DNA of 64,000 bases from Acidovorax sp. HDW3 (GCF_011303755.1 NZ_CP049885.1:2338001-2402000), one strand, 5' to 3'; counted from the stretch's first letter, positions 39,297-47,740 are shown. Notes: generated from the letters alone by a model not told the origin. Numbers and translations: made by a program.

Positions 39297-42200
39297 ATGA
39301 CCGCAACCGTCCCCCCACCGCCCCCCAGCCCACGCCGCTGGCTGCGCGCCCTGGCCTGGGCCAGCGGCGCCGTCCTGGCCCTGCTGCTGGCCGCCGCCAG
39401 TGCCCTGTGGCTGTGGCTGGGCAGCAGCGGCTCGCTGGCGCAAACGCTGGCACTGGCCGCACGCTGGCTGCCCGCCGGCCAAGCGCTGCAGGTGGACGAC
39501 GTGCACGGCAGCCTGCGCAGCGGCGGGCGCATTGGCCGGCTGCAGTGGCACAACGCCGAGCTGCGCGTCGAGCTGCAGGACGCCGAATTCTCCTGGCGCC
39601 TGCGCCCGCTGCTGCAACGCCGCCTGGTGCTGGGCCCGCTGCGCGCCGCCGCCCTCACCCTCACCCCCCTGGGCCCGGCCAGCACACAGCCGCCCACGCC
39701 GCTGCAGGCGCTGGAGCTGCCGCTGCAGATCGAACTGCCCACCCTGGCCATCGAACGCATCACCTGGGCCCCGCCCGAGGGCCAGCCCCTGGCCCTGACG
39801 CAGCTGCAAGCGCGCTACCACTACGACGGCCAGCAGCACCAGCTGCAGCTGCAGCAACTGCACTGGGCCGAGGGCCGCTACCAGGCCAGCGCGCAGCTGC
39901 AGGCCCAGGCCCCGATGCAACTGCAATTGCAGTTGCAAGGCCAGCTGCACACCCAGCCCCCCGGCACCGACCAGCCCCTGCAAGTGCAGGCCCAGGCGCA
40001 GCTGCAAGGCCCCCTGGCCGGCGCCGAGGCCCAACTGGCACTGCACGCCCAACTGCAACCCGCCGCCGACGGCCCGGCAGCGCCGCTGCGCGCCCGGCTG
40101 CAGGCGCAGCTCGCCCCCTGGGCCGCGCAGCCACTGCTGCAGGCACAGCTGGAGCTGGCGCACATCGACCTGGCCAGCCTCTGGCCGCAGGCGCCGCAGA
40201 CCGCCCTCAGCGGCCAGCTGCAAGCCGGCCCCGAAGGCAGCGCCTGGGCGCTGCAGGCCCGGCTGCGCAACGCCCTGCCCGGCCCCTGGGATCAGCAGCG
40301 CCTGCCGCTCGACGCCCTGCAGGCGCGTGTGCGCTACGCAGCCGGGCAGTGGCACATCGCCCAGGCGCAGCTGCAGCTGGGTGGCGGCAGCGTCACGCTG
40401 CAGGGCGACTACAACCCCGAGGGCCAGCGCCTGACGGGCCAGGCGCACATCGCACGGCTGCGCCCGAGCGCCATCGACAGCCGCCTGGCGCCCGCGCCCA
40501 TGCAAGGCACCGTCCAGGCCGAGCAAGGGCCTGACGGCGTGCAATTCACGCTGCAGCTGCACAGCGAGGGCGGCAGCACCCACCCGCTGCAGCTCGACCG
40601 TCTGCACGCCCAAGGCCATTGGCAAGCGCCCCTGCTGCAGCTGCAACACCTGCAGCTGCAGGCGCTGCAAGTGCAGCTGCAGGGCGAACGCCTGGCGCTG
40701 AACCTGCAGCAGCCGGGCTTTGCCGGCCAGCTGCAGGCGCAGTTGCCGGGCCTGAGCGCACAGCTGCAGGGCCAGCTGGCAGCGCAGGCGGGCAACGGCA
40801 GCCTTGTCCTGGACTGGAAAGACCCCCAACGCAGCCGCGACTGGCTGGCGCAAATCAGCACCCTGCCCGGTCTGCCGCCACTGGCGCCTGCCCTGGCCGG
40901 GCTGCAACTCAAGGGCGGGGCGCAGCTGCAAGCGCAGTGGCGCGGCGGCTGGAGCGACCTGCAACGCCAGCTGCAACGCGCCGGACTGCCGCTGGGCACC
41001 GCAGCAGCCAGCGGCGGCGCCCCCTTCACCCTGCAAGCGCGCCTGGACGCGCCCCGCTTTGGCGCCCAGCGCAGCACCAGCGCCCCAGGCGCCGCCCTCG
41101 ACCTGCAGCTGCAGGACCTGCACGCCACCTTCAGCGGCGCCCTGACCGATCTGGACGCCAGCGTCTCGGGCCAGCTGCGCAGCGGCGCGCAGCAATTGCA
41201 GCTGCAAGTGCGCGCCCAGGGCCGCAACCCGGCCACGGGCCCATGGGCGTTGCAACTGCCCGAGCTGCAGCTGCAATGGCACGACAAGCAGCGCCCCGGC
41301 CCCTGGCGCCTGGCGCTGGCGCAGCCGCTGGCGCTGCAGCTCACGCCCGGAGCGCAGGGCGCCCTGCAGCTGCAGGCCCAGGCCGGCAGCGCCCAGCTGC
41401 AAGGCCCGCTGCCCGGCCAGGCACTGCTGCAATGGCAGGCGCTGCAGTGGCAGCAACGCCCGGGCCAGGCGCCACAGCTGCGCAGCAGCGGCCAGCTCAC
41501 CGGCCTGCCCCTGGCCTGGCTCAACGCCATCGACCAGGCACAGCCGCCGCTGCTCGAACGCCTGGGCCTGGGCGGCGACGTGCAGCTGGCCGCCGACTGG
41601 GACATCCACGCCGCCGAGCAGCTGCAGGCCCGGCTGCGCCTGCAGCGCAGCAGTGGCGAGCTGCGCTTGTTGGCGCTCGCCAGCGGCGGCGCCACCACGG
41701 TGCGCAGCAGCGGCAGCGGCAAGGCACAGACCAACAAGCCCCTGGGCGCCCCGGCGGGCTTGCGCCAGGCAGAAATCGAGCTGGCGCTGCAGGGCCAGAA
41801 CCTGCGCAGCACCCTGCGCTGGAGCAGCCAACGCGCCGGCGAACTGCAGGCGCAGGCGCAAACCACCCTGGCCTGGCCGGGCAACGATTGGCGCCAGGCA
41901 CAGTGGCCGGCGAGCGCGCCGCTGGCAGCACAAATCTCCGCCCAGCTGCCAGAGCTGGGTGTGTGGAGCGTCCTGGCACCGCCGGGCTGGCGCGTCAAGG
42001 GCACGCTGGCGGCGCAGGTACAGGTCGAAGGCACGCGCAGCGACCCGCGCTGGCATGGCAGCCTGAGCGCCGAGCAATTTGCCCTGCGCTCGGTGATCGA
42101 CGGCGTCGATCTGCAAGACGGCCAGCTCCAAGCCACGCTCGACGGCCAGCAGCTGCGCATCGACCGGCTGCAGCTCAAGGGCGGCCACGGCAGCGCCGCG

Positions 42201-43307
42201 CGCATTCTGGGGCGCAGCGGCAACCGCACGCCCGCGCCGCAAGATGGCGGTCTGCTCACCGCCAGCGGCCTGGTGCAGTGGCAGCTACCCGGCGCAGACG
42301 CCGCGCCACGCATCGACATGCAGCTGCAAGCCCAGGCCGAACGCCTGCAGCTGCAGGTGCGCGCCGACCGCCAGCTGAGCGTCTCGGGCCAGCTGCAGGC
42401 CGGGCTGCAGGGGCGCCAGTTCACGCTGCGCGGCCAGCTGCGCACCGACCGCGCCACCATCGTCTTGCCCGACGCGGGCGCGCCGCAGTTGGGCAGCGAC
42501 GTGCATGTGCGCCAGGCCACGCCCGCCGGCGCTGCCCCGGCAACAGAGGACGAGGGCGAAGCCCCACCCCAGCCCACGCTGCAGGCCGCGCTACCGCCCG
42601 ACATCGACATCGGCCTGGATTTGGGCGACGACTTTGCCCTGCAGGGCCACGGCATCACCACGCGCCTGACGGGGGCGCTGCGCATCAGCGCCAACGCCGC
42701 CAGCGGCGGCCAGCCACGCGTCAGCGGCGAGGTGCGCACCGACGCCGGGCGCTACCGCGCCTGGGGCCAGGCGCTGGATGTGGAAAGCGGCCTGATCCGC
42801 TTTGCCGGCCCGTACGACAACCCGCAGCTCGACATCCTGGCGCTGCGCCCGAACATCAGCGTGCGCGCCGGGGTGCAGGTCACCGGCTCGGCACAGGCGC
42901 CGCGCGTGCGCCTGTACGCCGACCCCGATCTGCCGGACGCCGAAAAACTCTCCTGGGTGGTGCTCGGCCACAGCGCCGCCAGCGGCGGCAGCGAAGCCGG
43001 CTTGCTGCAGCAGGCCGCCCTGGCCGTGCTCGGCCGCCAAGGCGCTGGCATCGGCGGCATCTCATCGAGCCTGGGACTCGACGAGGTCGGCATCAAAGGC
43101 CCCCAACAGGGACAGGATGCCAGCGCTGCCGCCCTGACCCTGGGCAAGCGCATTTCCAAGGCGCTGTACCTGACGTACGAGCACAGCCTGTCGGGCTCGC
43201 TGGGCACGCTGTACCTGTTCTACGACCTCTCGCGCCACCTGACGCTGCGCGGACAAACCGGGCTGGTGAACGCGCTCGACCTGGTCTACACCGTGCGCTA
43301 TGACTGA
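39297..43307 (+). CDS. tamB: Translocation and assembly module inner-membrane-anchored protein TamB
   Basis: This 1336-residue AsmA-like protein bridges the envelope from the inner membrane to TamA; related proteins carry phospholipid to the outer membrane. It has one N-terminal membrane anchor (about 13-40), a long periplasmic beta-rich region of degenerate repeats, and the diagnostic C-terminal DUF490 domain (about 990-1336; GLIRFAGPYDNPQLDILALRPN, AGVQVTGSAQAPRVRLYADPDLPDAEKLSWVVLG, LYLTYEHSLSGSLGTLYLFYDLSRHLTLRGQTG). The middle is unusually rich in Leu-Gln-Ala (LQLQAQ-type strings), giving repetitive CTGCAG DNA. Its size matches the family (1250-1400). Confidence 0.93.
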   Translation: MTATVPPPPPSPRRWLRALAWASGAVLALLLAAASALWLWLGSSGSLAQTLALAARWLPAGQALQVDDVHGSLRSGGRIGRLQWHNAELRVELQDAEFSWRLRPLLQRRLVLGPLRAAALTLTPLGPASTQPPTPLQALELPLQIELPTLAIERITWAPPEGQPLALTQLQARYHYDGQQHQLQLQQLHWAEGRYQASAQLQAQAPMQLQLQLQGQLHTQPPGTDQPLQVQAQAQLQGPLAGAEAQLALHAQLQPAADGPAAPLRARLQAQLAPWAAQPLLQAQLELAHIDLASLWPQAPQTALSGQLQAGPEGSAWALQARLRNALPGPWDQQRLPLDALQARVRYAAGQWHIAQAQLQLGGGSVTLQGDYNPEGQRLTGQAHIARLRPSAIDSRLAPAPMQGTVQAEQGPDGVQFTLQLHSEGGSTHPLQLDRLHAQGHWQAPLLQLQHLQLQALQVQLQGERLALNLQQPGFAGQLQAQLPGLSAQLQGQLAAQAGNGSLVLDWKDPQRSRDWLAQISTLPGLPPLAPALAGLQLKGGAQLQAQWRGGWSDLQRQLQRAGLPLGTAAASGGAPFTLQARLDAPRFGAQRSTSAPGAALDLQLQDLHATFSGALTDLDASVSGQLRSGAQQLQLQVRAQGRNPATGPWALQLPELQLQWHDKQRPGPWRLALAQPLALQLTPGAQGALQLQAQAGSAQLQGPLPGQALLQWQALQWQQRPGQAPQLRSSGQLTGLPLAWLNAIDQAQPPLLERLGLGGDVQLAADWDIHAAEQLQARLRLQRSSGELRLLALASGGATTVRSSGSGKAQTNKPLGAPAGLRQAEIELALQGQNLRSTLRWSSQRAGELQAQAQTTLAWPGNDWRQAQWPASAPLAAQISAQLPELGVWSVLAPPGWRVKGTLAAQVQVEGTRSDPRWHGSLSAEQFALRSVIDGVDLQDGQLQATLDGQQLRIDRLQLKGGHGSAARILGRSGNRTPAPQDGGLLTASGLVQWQLPGADAAPRIDMQLQAQAERLQLQVRADRQLSVSGQLQAGLQGRQFTLRGQLRTDRATIVLPDAGAPQLGSDVHVRQATPAGAAPATEDEGEAPPQPTLQAALPPDIDIGLDLGDDFALQGHGITTRLTGALRISANAASGGQPRVSGEVRTDAGRYRAWGQALDVESGLIRFAGPYDNPQLDILALRPNISVRAGVQVTGSAQAPRVRLYADPDLPDAEKLSWVVLGHSAASGGSEAGLLQQAALAVLGRQGAGIGGISSSLGLDEVGIKGPQQGQDASAAALTLGKRISKALYLTYEHSLSGSLGTLYLFYDLSRHLTLRGQTGLVNALDLVYTVRYD

Positions 43308-43332
43308 GCTTTGGAAAAAATTTGGAACAAAT

Positions 43333-43383
43333 CGAGCTCCAACGCTTGCTGGATAAGCGCCAGAAGCTATCAAATATATAGCA
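43333..43383 (+). repeat. Interspersed repeat, copy 10
   Basis: CGAGCTCCAACGCTTGCTGG, ATAAGCGCCAGAAGCTAT, CAAATATATAGC. It lies 26 nt after the tamB stop, before the tRNA promoter. Confidence 0.8.
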
Positions 43384-43416
43384 ACCCAATACCACAGGGC
43401 CTGCGCTGGACGCCCT

Positions 43417-43422
43417 TACAAT
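43417..43422 (+). promoter_or_regulatory. Candidate -10 of the tRNA-Arg promoter
   Basis: TACAAT lies 11 nt before the mature tRNA, followed by a GC-rich CCGGGCCC discriminator as in stable-RNA promoters. The -35 is not clear. Confidence 0.4.
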
Positions 43423-43433
43423 CCGGGCCCTGC

Positions 43434-43508
43434 CTCCCCGTAGTTCAATGGATAGAACGAGCGCCTCCTAAGCGCTAGATACAGGTTCGATTCCTGTCGG
43501 GGGGACCA
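43434..43508 (+). tRNA. tRNA-Arg (anticodon CCT)
   Basis: A complete cloverleaf can be folded. The acceptor CTCCCCG pairs with CGGGGGG (one U-G). The D-arm GTTC/GAAC has loop AATGGATA. The anticodon stem GAGCGC/GCGCTA encloses loop CTCCTAA with anticodon CCT, reading AGG. The T-arm ACAGG/CCTGT has loop TTCGATT. Discriminator A and CCA are encoded. The first base pair is C1-G72, which is less common. Promoter and terminator flank the gene, so it is monocistronic. Confidence 0.95.
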
Positions 43509-43515
43509 AATTCAA

Positions 43516-43557
43516 GGCCGCACAGCTCCCAGAACGTGCGGCCTTTTCTTTTTTTTA
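43516..43557 (+). terminator. Intrinsic terminator of tRNA-Arg
   Basis: GGCCGCAC (43516-43523) pairs with GTGCGGCC (43536-43543), followed by TTTTCTTTTTTTT. Confidence 0.92.
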
Positions 43558-43567
43558 CCTGAAATCC

Positions 43568-43690
43568 TTAACGCCGAAATGTGCAGCAACCCGGGGCATG
43601 TGGGGGCACATCTTCAAAATTCCCGCGCATGGGGCAACCCGCCACCAGGGCCAGGATGAGGCGGCGCGGGGTCGTCAAAAGGGTGTTCAT
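43568..43690 (-). CDS. Small ORF, signal-peptide-like (40 aa), possibly a gene remnant
   Basis: ATG 43690 has a good Shine-Dalgarno sequence (GGAAAGG). The product begins MNTLLTTPRRLILALVAGC, which looks like a basic-hydrophobic export signal ending in a cysteine. It then becomes unconvincing (PMRGNFEDVPPHAPGCC) before the stop. It may be a tiny exported peptide or the 5' stump of a deleted lipoprotein gene next to the tRNA. I do not recognise it. Confidence 0.3.
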   Translation of the reverse strand: MNTLLTTPRRLILALVAGCPMRGNFEDVPPHAPGCCTFRR

Positions 43691-43777
43691 GGTGTGCCTT
43701 TCCAAAACAGTGGTACCGATGGAAAAGCACTGTGCCGGGCCTGGCTTAGGCGAGTCTTAAGCCGGCCCCCTATCCGC
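43691..43777 (-). other. Spacer between arsC and the small ORF, with hairpin
   Basis: A stem-loop (GGCCTGGCTTA near 43738-43748 with TAAGCCGGCC near 43758-43767) lies 10 nt after the arsC-like stop. On the minus strand only TTTT follows some way downstream, so terminator function is uncertain. Confidence 0.35.
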
Positions 43778-44128
43778 TCAAAGCAGCTCCAGCACCAATT
43801 CAGGCGGGCGGCACAAACGCGCGCCCTTGGGCGTGACGACGATGGGGCGGTTGAGCAGCGTCGGGTGCGCGGCCACGGCGGCGATGAGCTCGGCCTCGCT
43901 GCGCGCGGAGTTGGCCAAATCGAGCGCAGCGTATTCGGGCTCTTTGCTGCGCAGCAGCTCGCGCACCGGCAGGCCCAGCTGCGCCACCAGCGCTGTGAGC
44001 GCCGCCGCATCGAGCGGTTCTTTGACGTAATCGACGATGTGCGGCGCCAGGCCACGCTCTTGCAGCAGTTGCAGGGCGCCGCGCGAATTGCTGCAGCGGG
44101 GGTTGTGGTAGATGGTGATGGGGCTCAT
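43778..44128 (-). CDS. ArsC family arsenate reductase (glutaredoxin type)
   Basis: This 116-residue thioredoxin-fold protein has the active-site Cys12 in YHNPRCSNSRGAL and the ArsC C-terminal block RPIVVTPKGARLCRPPELVLELL. In ArsC the equivalent arginines hold arsenate and glutathione/glutaredoxin regenerates the thiol. No arsB, arsR or acr3 gene is near, so a general oxidoreductase role as in YffB/Spx-like relatives remains possible. ATG 44128 (MSPITIYHNP) is preferred over an ATG 8 codons upstream. Confidence 0.88.
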   Translation of the reverse strand: MSPITIYHNPRCSNSRGALQLLQERGLAPHIVDYVKEPLDAAALTALVAQLGLPVRELLRSKEPEYAALDLANSARSEAELIAAVAAHPTLLNRPIVVTPKGARLCRPPELVLELL

Positions 44129-44152
44129 GCGCGCAGTGTAGGCACAGCGCAT

Positions 44153-45778
44153 TTACCTTGCACGCAAGGTGCGGCTGAGCAAAATCACCGGCACCAGGCC
44201 CACGGCCACCAGCGCCAGCGAGGGCAGTGCGGCCTCGCCCAGGCGCTCGTCGCGCGCCAGCTGGTAGGCGACCACGGCCAGGGTGTCGCTGTTGAAAGGG
44301 CGCAGCACGATGGTCGCCGGAAGCTCCTTCATGACATCGACGAACACCAGCAGCAGCGCCGCCAGCACCGAGCGCTTGAGCAGCGGCGCGTGCACCCGCG
44401 AGAGCAGCCCCCAGCCACTGCTGCCGAGCATCCGCGCGCTGTCATCCAGGCTCGTCGGAATGCGCGCATAGCCGCTTTGCACCGACTGCAGCGCGACGGC
44501 GCAAAAACGCACCAGGTAGGCCCAGACGATGCCCGCCGCCGTGGTGGTGACGAGCGCGCCCAACCCCCAGTCGGGCCGCCAGGCCTGCAGCCAGCCCACC
44601 GGCAGCAGCAGGCCGACGACGACCACCGCCCCCGGCACGGCGTAGCCTATGCTCGCCAGGCGCACCACGGCGCGGGTTGCCGGATCGGGGCGGCGGCGCA
44701 CGGCGTAGGCCAGCGCCAGGGCCACGGCCACGGCCAGCACGGCGGTGATGGCACCCAGGCGCACGCTGCTGCCGGCCCATTGCACAAAGCGCTCCCAGGG
44801 CAGCACCGACCAATCGGCTGCCAATGGCCGCAGCATGAAGGCCACCGGGGCAACGAAGCCCAGCAGCACCGGCAGCAGGCACAGCGCCCAGGCAGCGGCG
44901 CAGCGCCCGCCCGTGAGCTGCTGCGGCTGCGCCTCGGCCGCACCGGCGCGGCCGACGCTGCTGGCGGCAAAGCGCATCCGCCGCTGCGCCCGGCTCTCCA
45001 GCCACAGCAGCAGCAGCACCAGGGCGAGCAAGATGGTGGCCAGCTGCGCGGCGGCAATGCGGTCGTCCATGGACAGCCAGGCTTTGTAGATGCCGGTGGT
45101 GAAGGTCTGGATGCCGAAGTAGCTGACGACGCCGAAATCCGCCAGCGTCTCCATCAGCACCAGGGCCACGCCCGCTGCCACCGCCGGGCGCGCCAGCGGC
45201 AGCGCCACCTGCAGCACGCGCCGGTGCAGCGGCGCACCCATGAGGCGCGCGGCCTCCATCAGGTGTGCTGCGCGCTCGCCCAGCGCCGTGCGCGCCAGCA
45301 GGTACACATAGGGGTAAAGGGCAAAGATGAAGACCCAGACCGCGCCGCCCAGGCTGCGCACTTCAGGCAGCAGCCGGCCTTCGAGGCCGAAGCTGGCGCG
45401 CAGCCAGACCTGCAGCGGGCCGCTGAACTGCAAAAAATCGGTGTAGGCATAGGCCGTGACGTAGGCCGGCATGGCCAGGGGCAGCAGCAGCAGCCATTCC
45501 ATCTGCCGGCGGCCTGGAAAATCAAACAGCGTCACGGCCGCTGCGGTAGCCATGCCGACGGCTGCCGCACCGAGCGCCACCCACAGCCCGAGCCAGAGCG
45601 TGGTCCAGAAATACCCCGGCAGCACCGTTGCCGCCATCTCGCGCAAGATGGCCAGGGCCTGCGCGCCCTCCTGCCCCGACGGCAGCCAGGCGCCAAACAA
45701 CGCCAGCACGGGCAGCGACAACAAGCCCGCCAGCAAAAGCAGCGGCAGGGTACGAAAAGCAGCAGGTGGAGTGTGCAA
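44153..45778 (-). CDS. Ferric-iron-type ABC transporter permease (FbpB-like)
   Basis: This 541-residue fused permease has two homologous six-helix halves. Each carries an EAA loop: the first has LMEAARLMGAPLHRRVLQVALPLARPAV (about 193-220), the second SLDDSARMLGSSGWGLLSRVHAPLLKRSV (about 440-468). This is the FbpB/AfuB/SfuB layout for ferric or phosphonate-type import. The apparent start is TTG 45778 without a clear Shine-Dalgarno sequence. The ATPase gene is divergent, 94 nt away. The periplasmic binding protein (FbpA) gene is not in the window. Confidence 0.88.
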   Translation of the reverse strand: MHTPPAAFRTLPLLLLAGLLSLPVLALFGAWLPSGQEGAQALAILREMAATVLPGYFWTTLWLGLWVALGAAAVGMATAAAVTLFDFPGRRQMEWLLLLPLAMPAYVTAYAYTDFLQFSGPLQVWLRASFGLEGRLLPEVRSLGGAVWVFIFALYPYVYLLARTALGERAAHLMEAARLMGAPLHRRVLQVALPLARPAVAAGVALVLMETLADFGVVSYFGIQTFTTGIYKAWLSMDDRIAAAQLATILLALVLLLLWLESRAQRRMRFAASSVGRAGAAEAQPQQLTGGRCAAAWALCLLPVLLGFVAPVAFMLRPLAADWSVLPWERFVQWAGSSVRLGAITAVLAVAVALALAYAVRRRPDPATRAVVRLASIGYAVPGAVVVVGLLLPVGWLQAWRPDWGLGALVTTTAAGIVWAYLVRFCAVALQSVQSGYARIPTSLDDSARMLGSSGWGLLSRVHAPLLKRSVLAALLLVFVDVMKELPATIVLRPFNSDTLAVVAYQLARDERLGEAALPSLALVAVGLVPVILLSRTLRAR

Positions 45779-45826
45779 AACAAAAACAGCCAGGTTGCCA
45801 AACGATCAGGACAACAGGCTGCCCCA

Positions 45827-45872
45827 TGAGAATGCGAATTTTAAGCATTTGCGCCCGCCTACAATTTGGCCC
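45827..45872 (+). promoter_or_regulatory. Intergenic control region of divergent iron-type ABC genes
   Basis: An inverted repeat AATGC (45831-45835) / GCATT (45845-45849) lies in an AT-rich stretch TGAGAATGCGAATTTTAAGC that partly resembles a Fur box. TACAAT at 45860-45865 lies 7 nt before the ATPase ATG, so that mRNA would be leaderless or nearly so. Confidence 0.4.
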
Positions 45873-46937
45873 ATGTTCTTAAGCGTTTCCCAATTGAGCG
45901 TGGCCTACGCCGGACGCTCGCGTGCGGCGGTGGCCGGTGTCAGCCTGGGCCTGGCCGCCGGCGAGATCGGCGTGCTCATCGGCCCCTCGGGCTGCGGCAA
46001 GACGACGCTGCTGCGCGCCGTCGCCGGGCTCGAAGCCGCCAGCGGCGGGCAGATTGCGCTCTCGGGCGCAGTCGTCAGCCGCCCCGGCCACAGCCTGGCG
46101 CCGGAGCAGCGGCGCATCGGCATGGTGTTCCAGGACTACGCCTTGTTTCCGCACCTCACGGTCGGGCGCAACGTGGCCTTTGGCATCCATGCGCTGGCGC
46201 GCGCCGAGCAGGCGGCGCGCGTGGCCGAGGTGCTGGCCCTGGTCGGCCTCGAAGGCAGCGCGGCGCGCTACCCGCACGAGCTCTCGGGCGGGCAGCAGCA
46301 GCGCGTGGCCCTGGCGCGGGCGCTGGCGCCGCGCCCGCAGCTGATGCTGCTCGATGAGCCGTTCTCCAACCTCGACGTCGAGCTGCGCGAGCGCCTGGCG
46401 CACGAGGTGCGCGCCATCCTCAAGGCAGCGGGGGCGACGGCGCTCTTCGTCACCCACGACCAGCTCGAAGCCTTTGCCATTGGCGACCGCATCGGCGTCA
46501 TGCACGACGGCCAGCTGCACCAGTGGGACGAGGCCTACGCCCTGTACCACCGCCCGGCGACGCGCTTCGTCGCCGACTTCATCGGCCACGGCGTGTTCGC
46601 CCCGGCGACGCTGGTGCAGCGCGCTGGCGGCGTGGTGGCGCAGACGCCGCTGGGCGAGCTCGCCGACCTCGATGAGTGCCCCCTGCCCAGCGCCTACCCC
46701 GGCGGCCAGTGCGATGTGCTGCTGCGCGCCGACGACATCGTGCACGACGACCATGCGCCGGTGCAGGCGCAGATCGTGCGCAAGGCATTTCGCGGCGCCG
46801 AGTTTCTCTACACCCTGCGCCTGGCCAGCGGCCTGACGCTGCTCGCGCACGTGCCCAGCCACCACGACCACGCCCTGGGCGAATGGATAGGCATCCGCGT
46901 GCAGGCCGACCATGTGGTGACCTTCCCACGCGCCTGA
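45873..46937 (+). CDS. Ferric-iron-type ABC transporter ATPase (FbpC/PotA-like)
   Basis: This 354-residue ATP-binding subunit is the likely energiser of the divergent permease. It has Walker A GPSGCGKTT (36-44), Q-loop VFQDYALFPH near 86, signature LSGGQQQR near 133, Walker B LMLLDEPFSNLD near 154, and the His switch FVTHDQ near 190. A C-terminal regulatory domain (about 235-354) with ADDIVHDDHAPVQA and FLYTLRLASGL is like the TOBE/FbpC type. The start at ATG 45873 leaves no room for a Shine-Dalgarno sequence. The frame upstream is open by chance in this GC-rich DNA. Confidence 0.92.
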   Translation: MFLSVSQLSVAYAGRSRAAVAGVSLGLAAGEIGVLIGPSGCGKTTLLRAVAGLEAASGGQIALSGAVVSRPGHSLAPEQRRIGMVFQDYALFPHLTVGRNVAFGIHALARAEQAARVAEVLALVGLEGSAARYPHELSGGQQQRVALARALAPRPQLMLLDEPFSNLDVELRERLAHEVRAILKAAGATALFVTHDQLEAFAIGDRIGVMHDGQLHQWDEAYALYHRPATRFVADFIGHGVFAPATLVQRAGGVVAQTPLGELADLDECPLPSAYPGGQCDVLLRADDIVHDDHAPVQAQIVRKAFRGAEFLYTLRLASGLTLLAHVPSHHDHALGEWIGIRVQADHVVTFPRA

Positions 46938-46950
46938 ATTTCAGTGTTTT

Positions 46951-47003
46951 TGGCCTCTAACGCTTGCTGAATAAGCGCTACCAGCTATCAAATTAATAGC
47001 TAC
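46951..47003 (+). repeat. Interspersed repeat, copy 11
   Basis: TGGCCTCTAACGCTTGCTG, AATAAGCGCTACCAGCTAT, CAAATTAATAGCTAC. It lies between the converging ATPase and acyltransferase genes. Its terminal CTA (47000-47002) is the TAG stop of the acyltransferase. Confidence 0.9.
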
Positions 47004-47740
47004 AAAGACTGCCGCAGGGCATCGACCCGGGCGTGCAGGGCGTCGCTGAAGGCGCGCCGCTCGCGCCCCTGGGCACGCTCGGGGGCGCCAAAGTGCACCT
47101 GCGCCACCAGGGCGTCGGCGCACAGGGTGCGCCAGATGGAGCCGAGCAGGGTCTCGTCGCCGATGTAGCTCGGGGCAAAGCTGGTCGCGCCCTGGGCATC
47201 GACAAAGCGCAGGCCCACGGGCTGCACCGGGGCGTCGGCGCCAATCGCGGCCTGCAGCAAGTTGGCGTGAAACGGCAGCATTTGGCGGCCATCGCCCGTG
47301 GTGCCCTCGGGGAACACGGCCAGCACCTGGCCCTGCACCAGCGCGGCCTGCATGTCGTGCACCATGCGCAACGCATCGCGGCGCGAGCTGCGCTCGATGT
47401 AGAGCGTGCCGCCCGCCGTCGCCAGGGTGCCGATCAGGGGCCAGTTCTGCACGTCGCTCTTGCTGATGAAGCGGCAGTAGCGCGCCGCGTGCAGCACCGG
47501 GATGTCGAGCCAGGAAATGTGGTTCGCCACCAGCAGCGCCGGCCCCTGCAGCGCCGGCTGGCCCTGCACCTGCAGGCGGATGCCAGCGCAGGCCAGGAGG
47601 GCGATCGACCAGGCCTGCACCTGCGCCTGCTGCTGCTCGGCCGACCAGCGCGGAAAGCGCCAGCCCACCAGCCACAGCCCGTGCAGCACGTGCCACAGCA
47701 GCGCGCCCAGGCGCCAGAGCGCGCGCAGCCACCGCCCCAT
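47000..47740 (-). CDS. plsC: 1-acyl-sn-glycerol-3-phosphate acyltransferase (PlsC family)
   Basis: This 246-residue membrane-associated acyltransferase adds the second acyl chain in phosphatidic acid synthesis, or an equivalent lysophospholipid acylation. Motifs are the catalytic NHISWLD (HX4D near 83-89), the FISKSDVQNWPLIG segment, AGGTLYIERSSRRDALRMVHDM and FPEGTTGDG near 151-159. One N-terminal hydrophobic helix (about 8-28) anchors it. ATG 47740 is 5 nt after the stop of the dihydroorotase-like gene, so it is probably the last gene of the pyr cluster. The stop TAG is contributed by a repeat copy. Confidence 0.9.
   Translation of the reverse strand: MGRWLRALWRLGALLWHVLHGLWLVGWRFPRWSAEQQQAQVQAWSIALLACAGIRLQVQGQPALQGPALLVANHISWLDIPVLHAARYCRFISKSDVQNWPLIGTLATAGGTLYIERSSRRDALRMVHDMQAALVQGQVLAVFPEGTTGDGRQMLPFHANLLQAAIGADAPVQPVGLRFVDAQGATSFAPSYIGDETLLGSIWRTLCADALVAQVHFGAPERAQGRERRAFSDALHARVDALRQSL

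Noticed and set aside
39045-42242. 1065-codon minus-strand open frame opposite tamB
   Set aside because: It is a shadow of GC-rich tamB: composition-driven, no recognisable domain, no ribosome site, and the plus-strand TamB has clear DUF490 motifs.
43598-45829. 743-codon plus-strand frame opposite arsC and the permease
   Set aside because: Gln/His/Arg-rich antisense product without motifs; the permease EAA loops on the minus strand are decisive.
45827-45850. Confident Fur box between the iron-type ABC genes
   Set aside because: Only a partial match to the 19-bp consensus; kept as a low-confidence candidate only.
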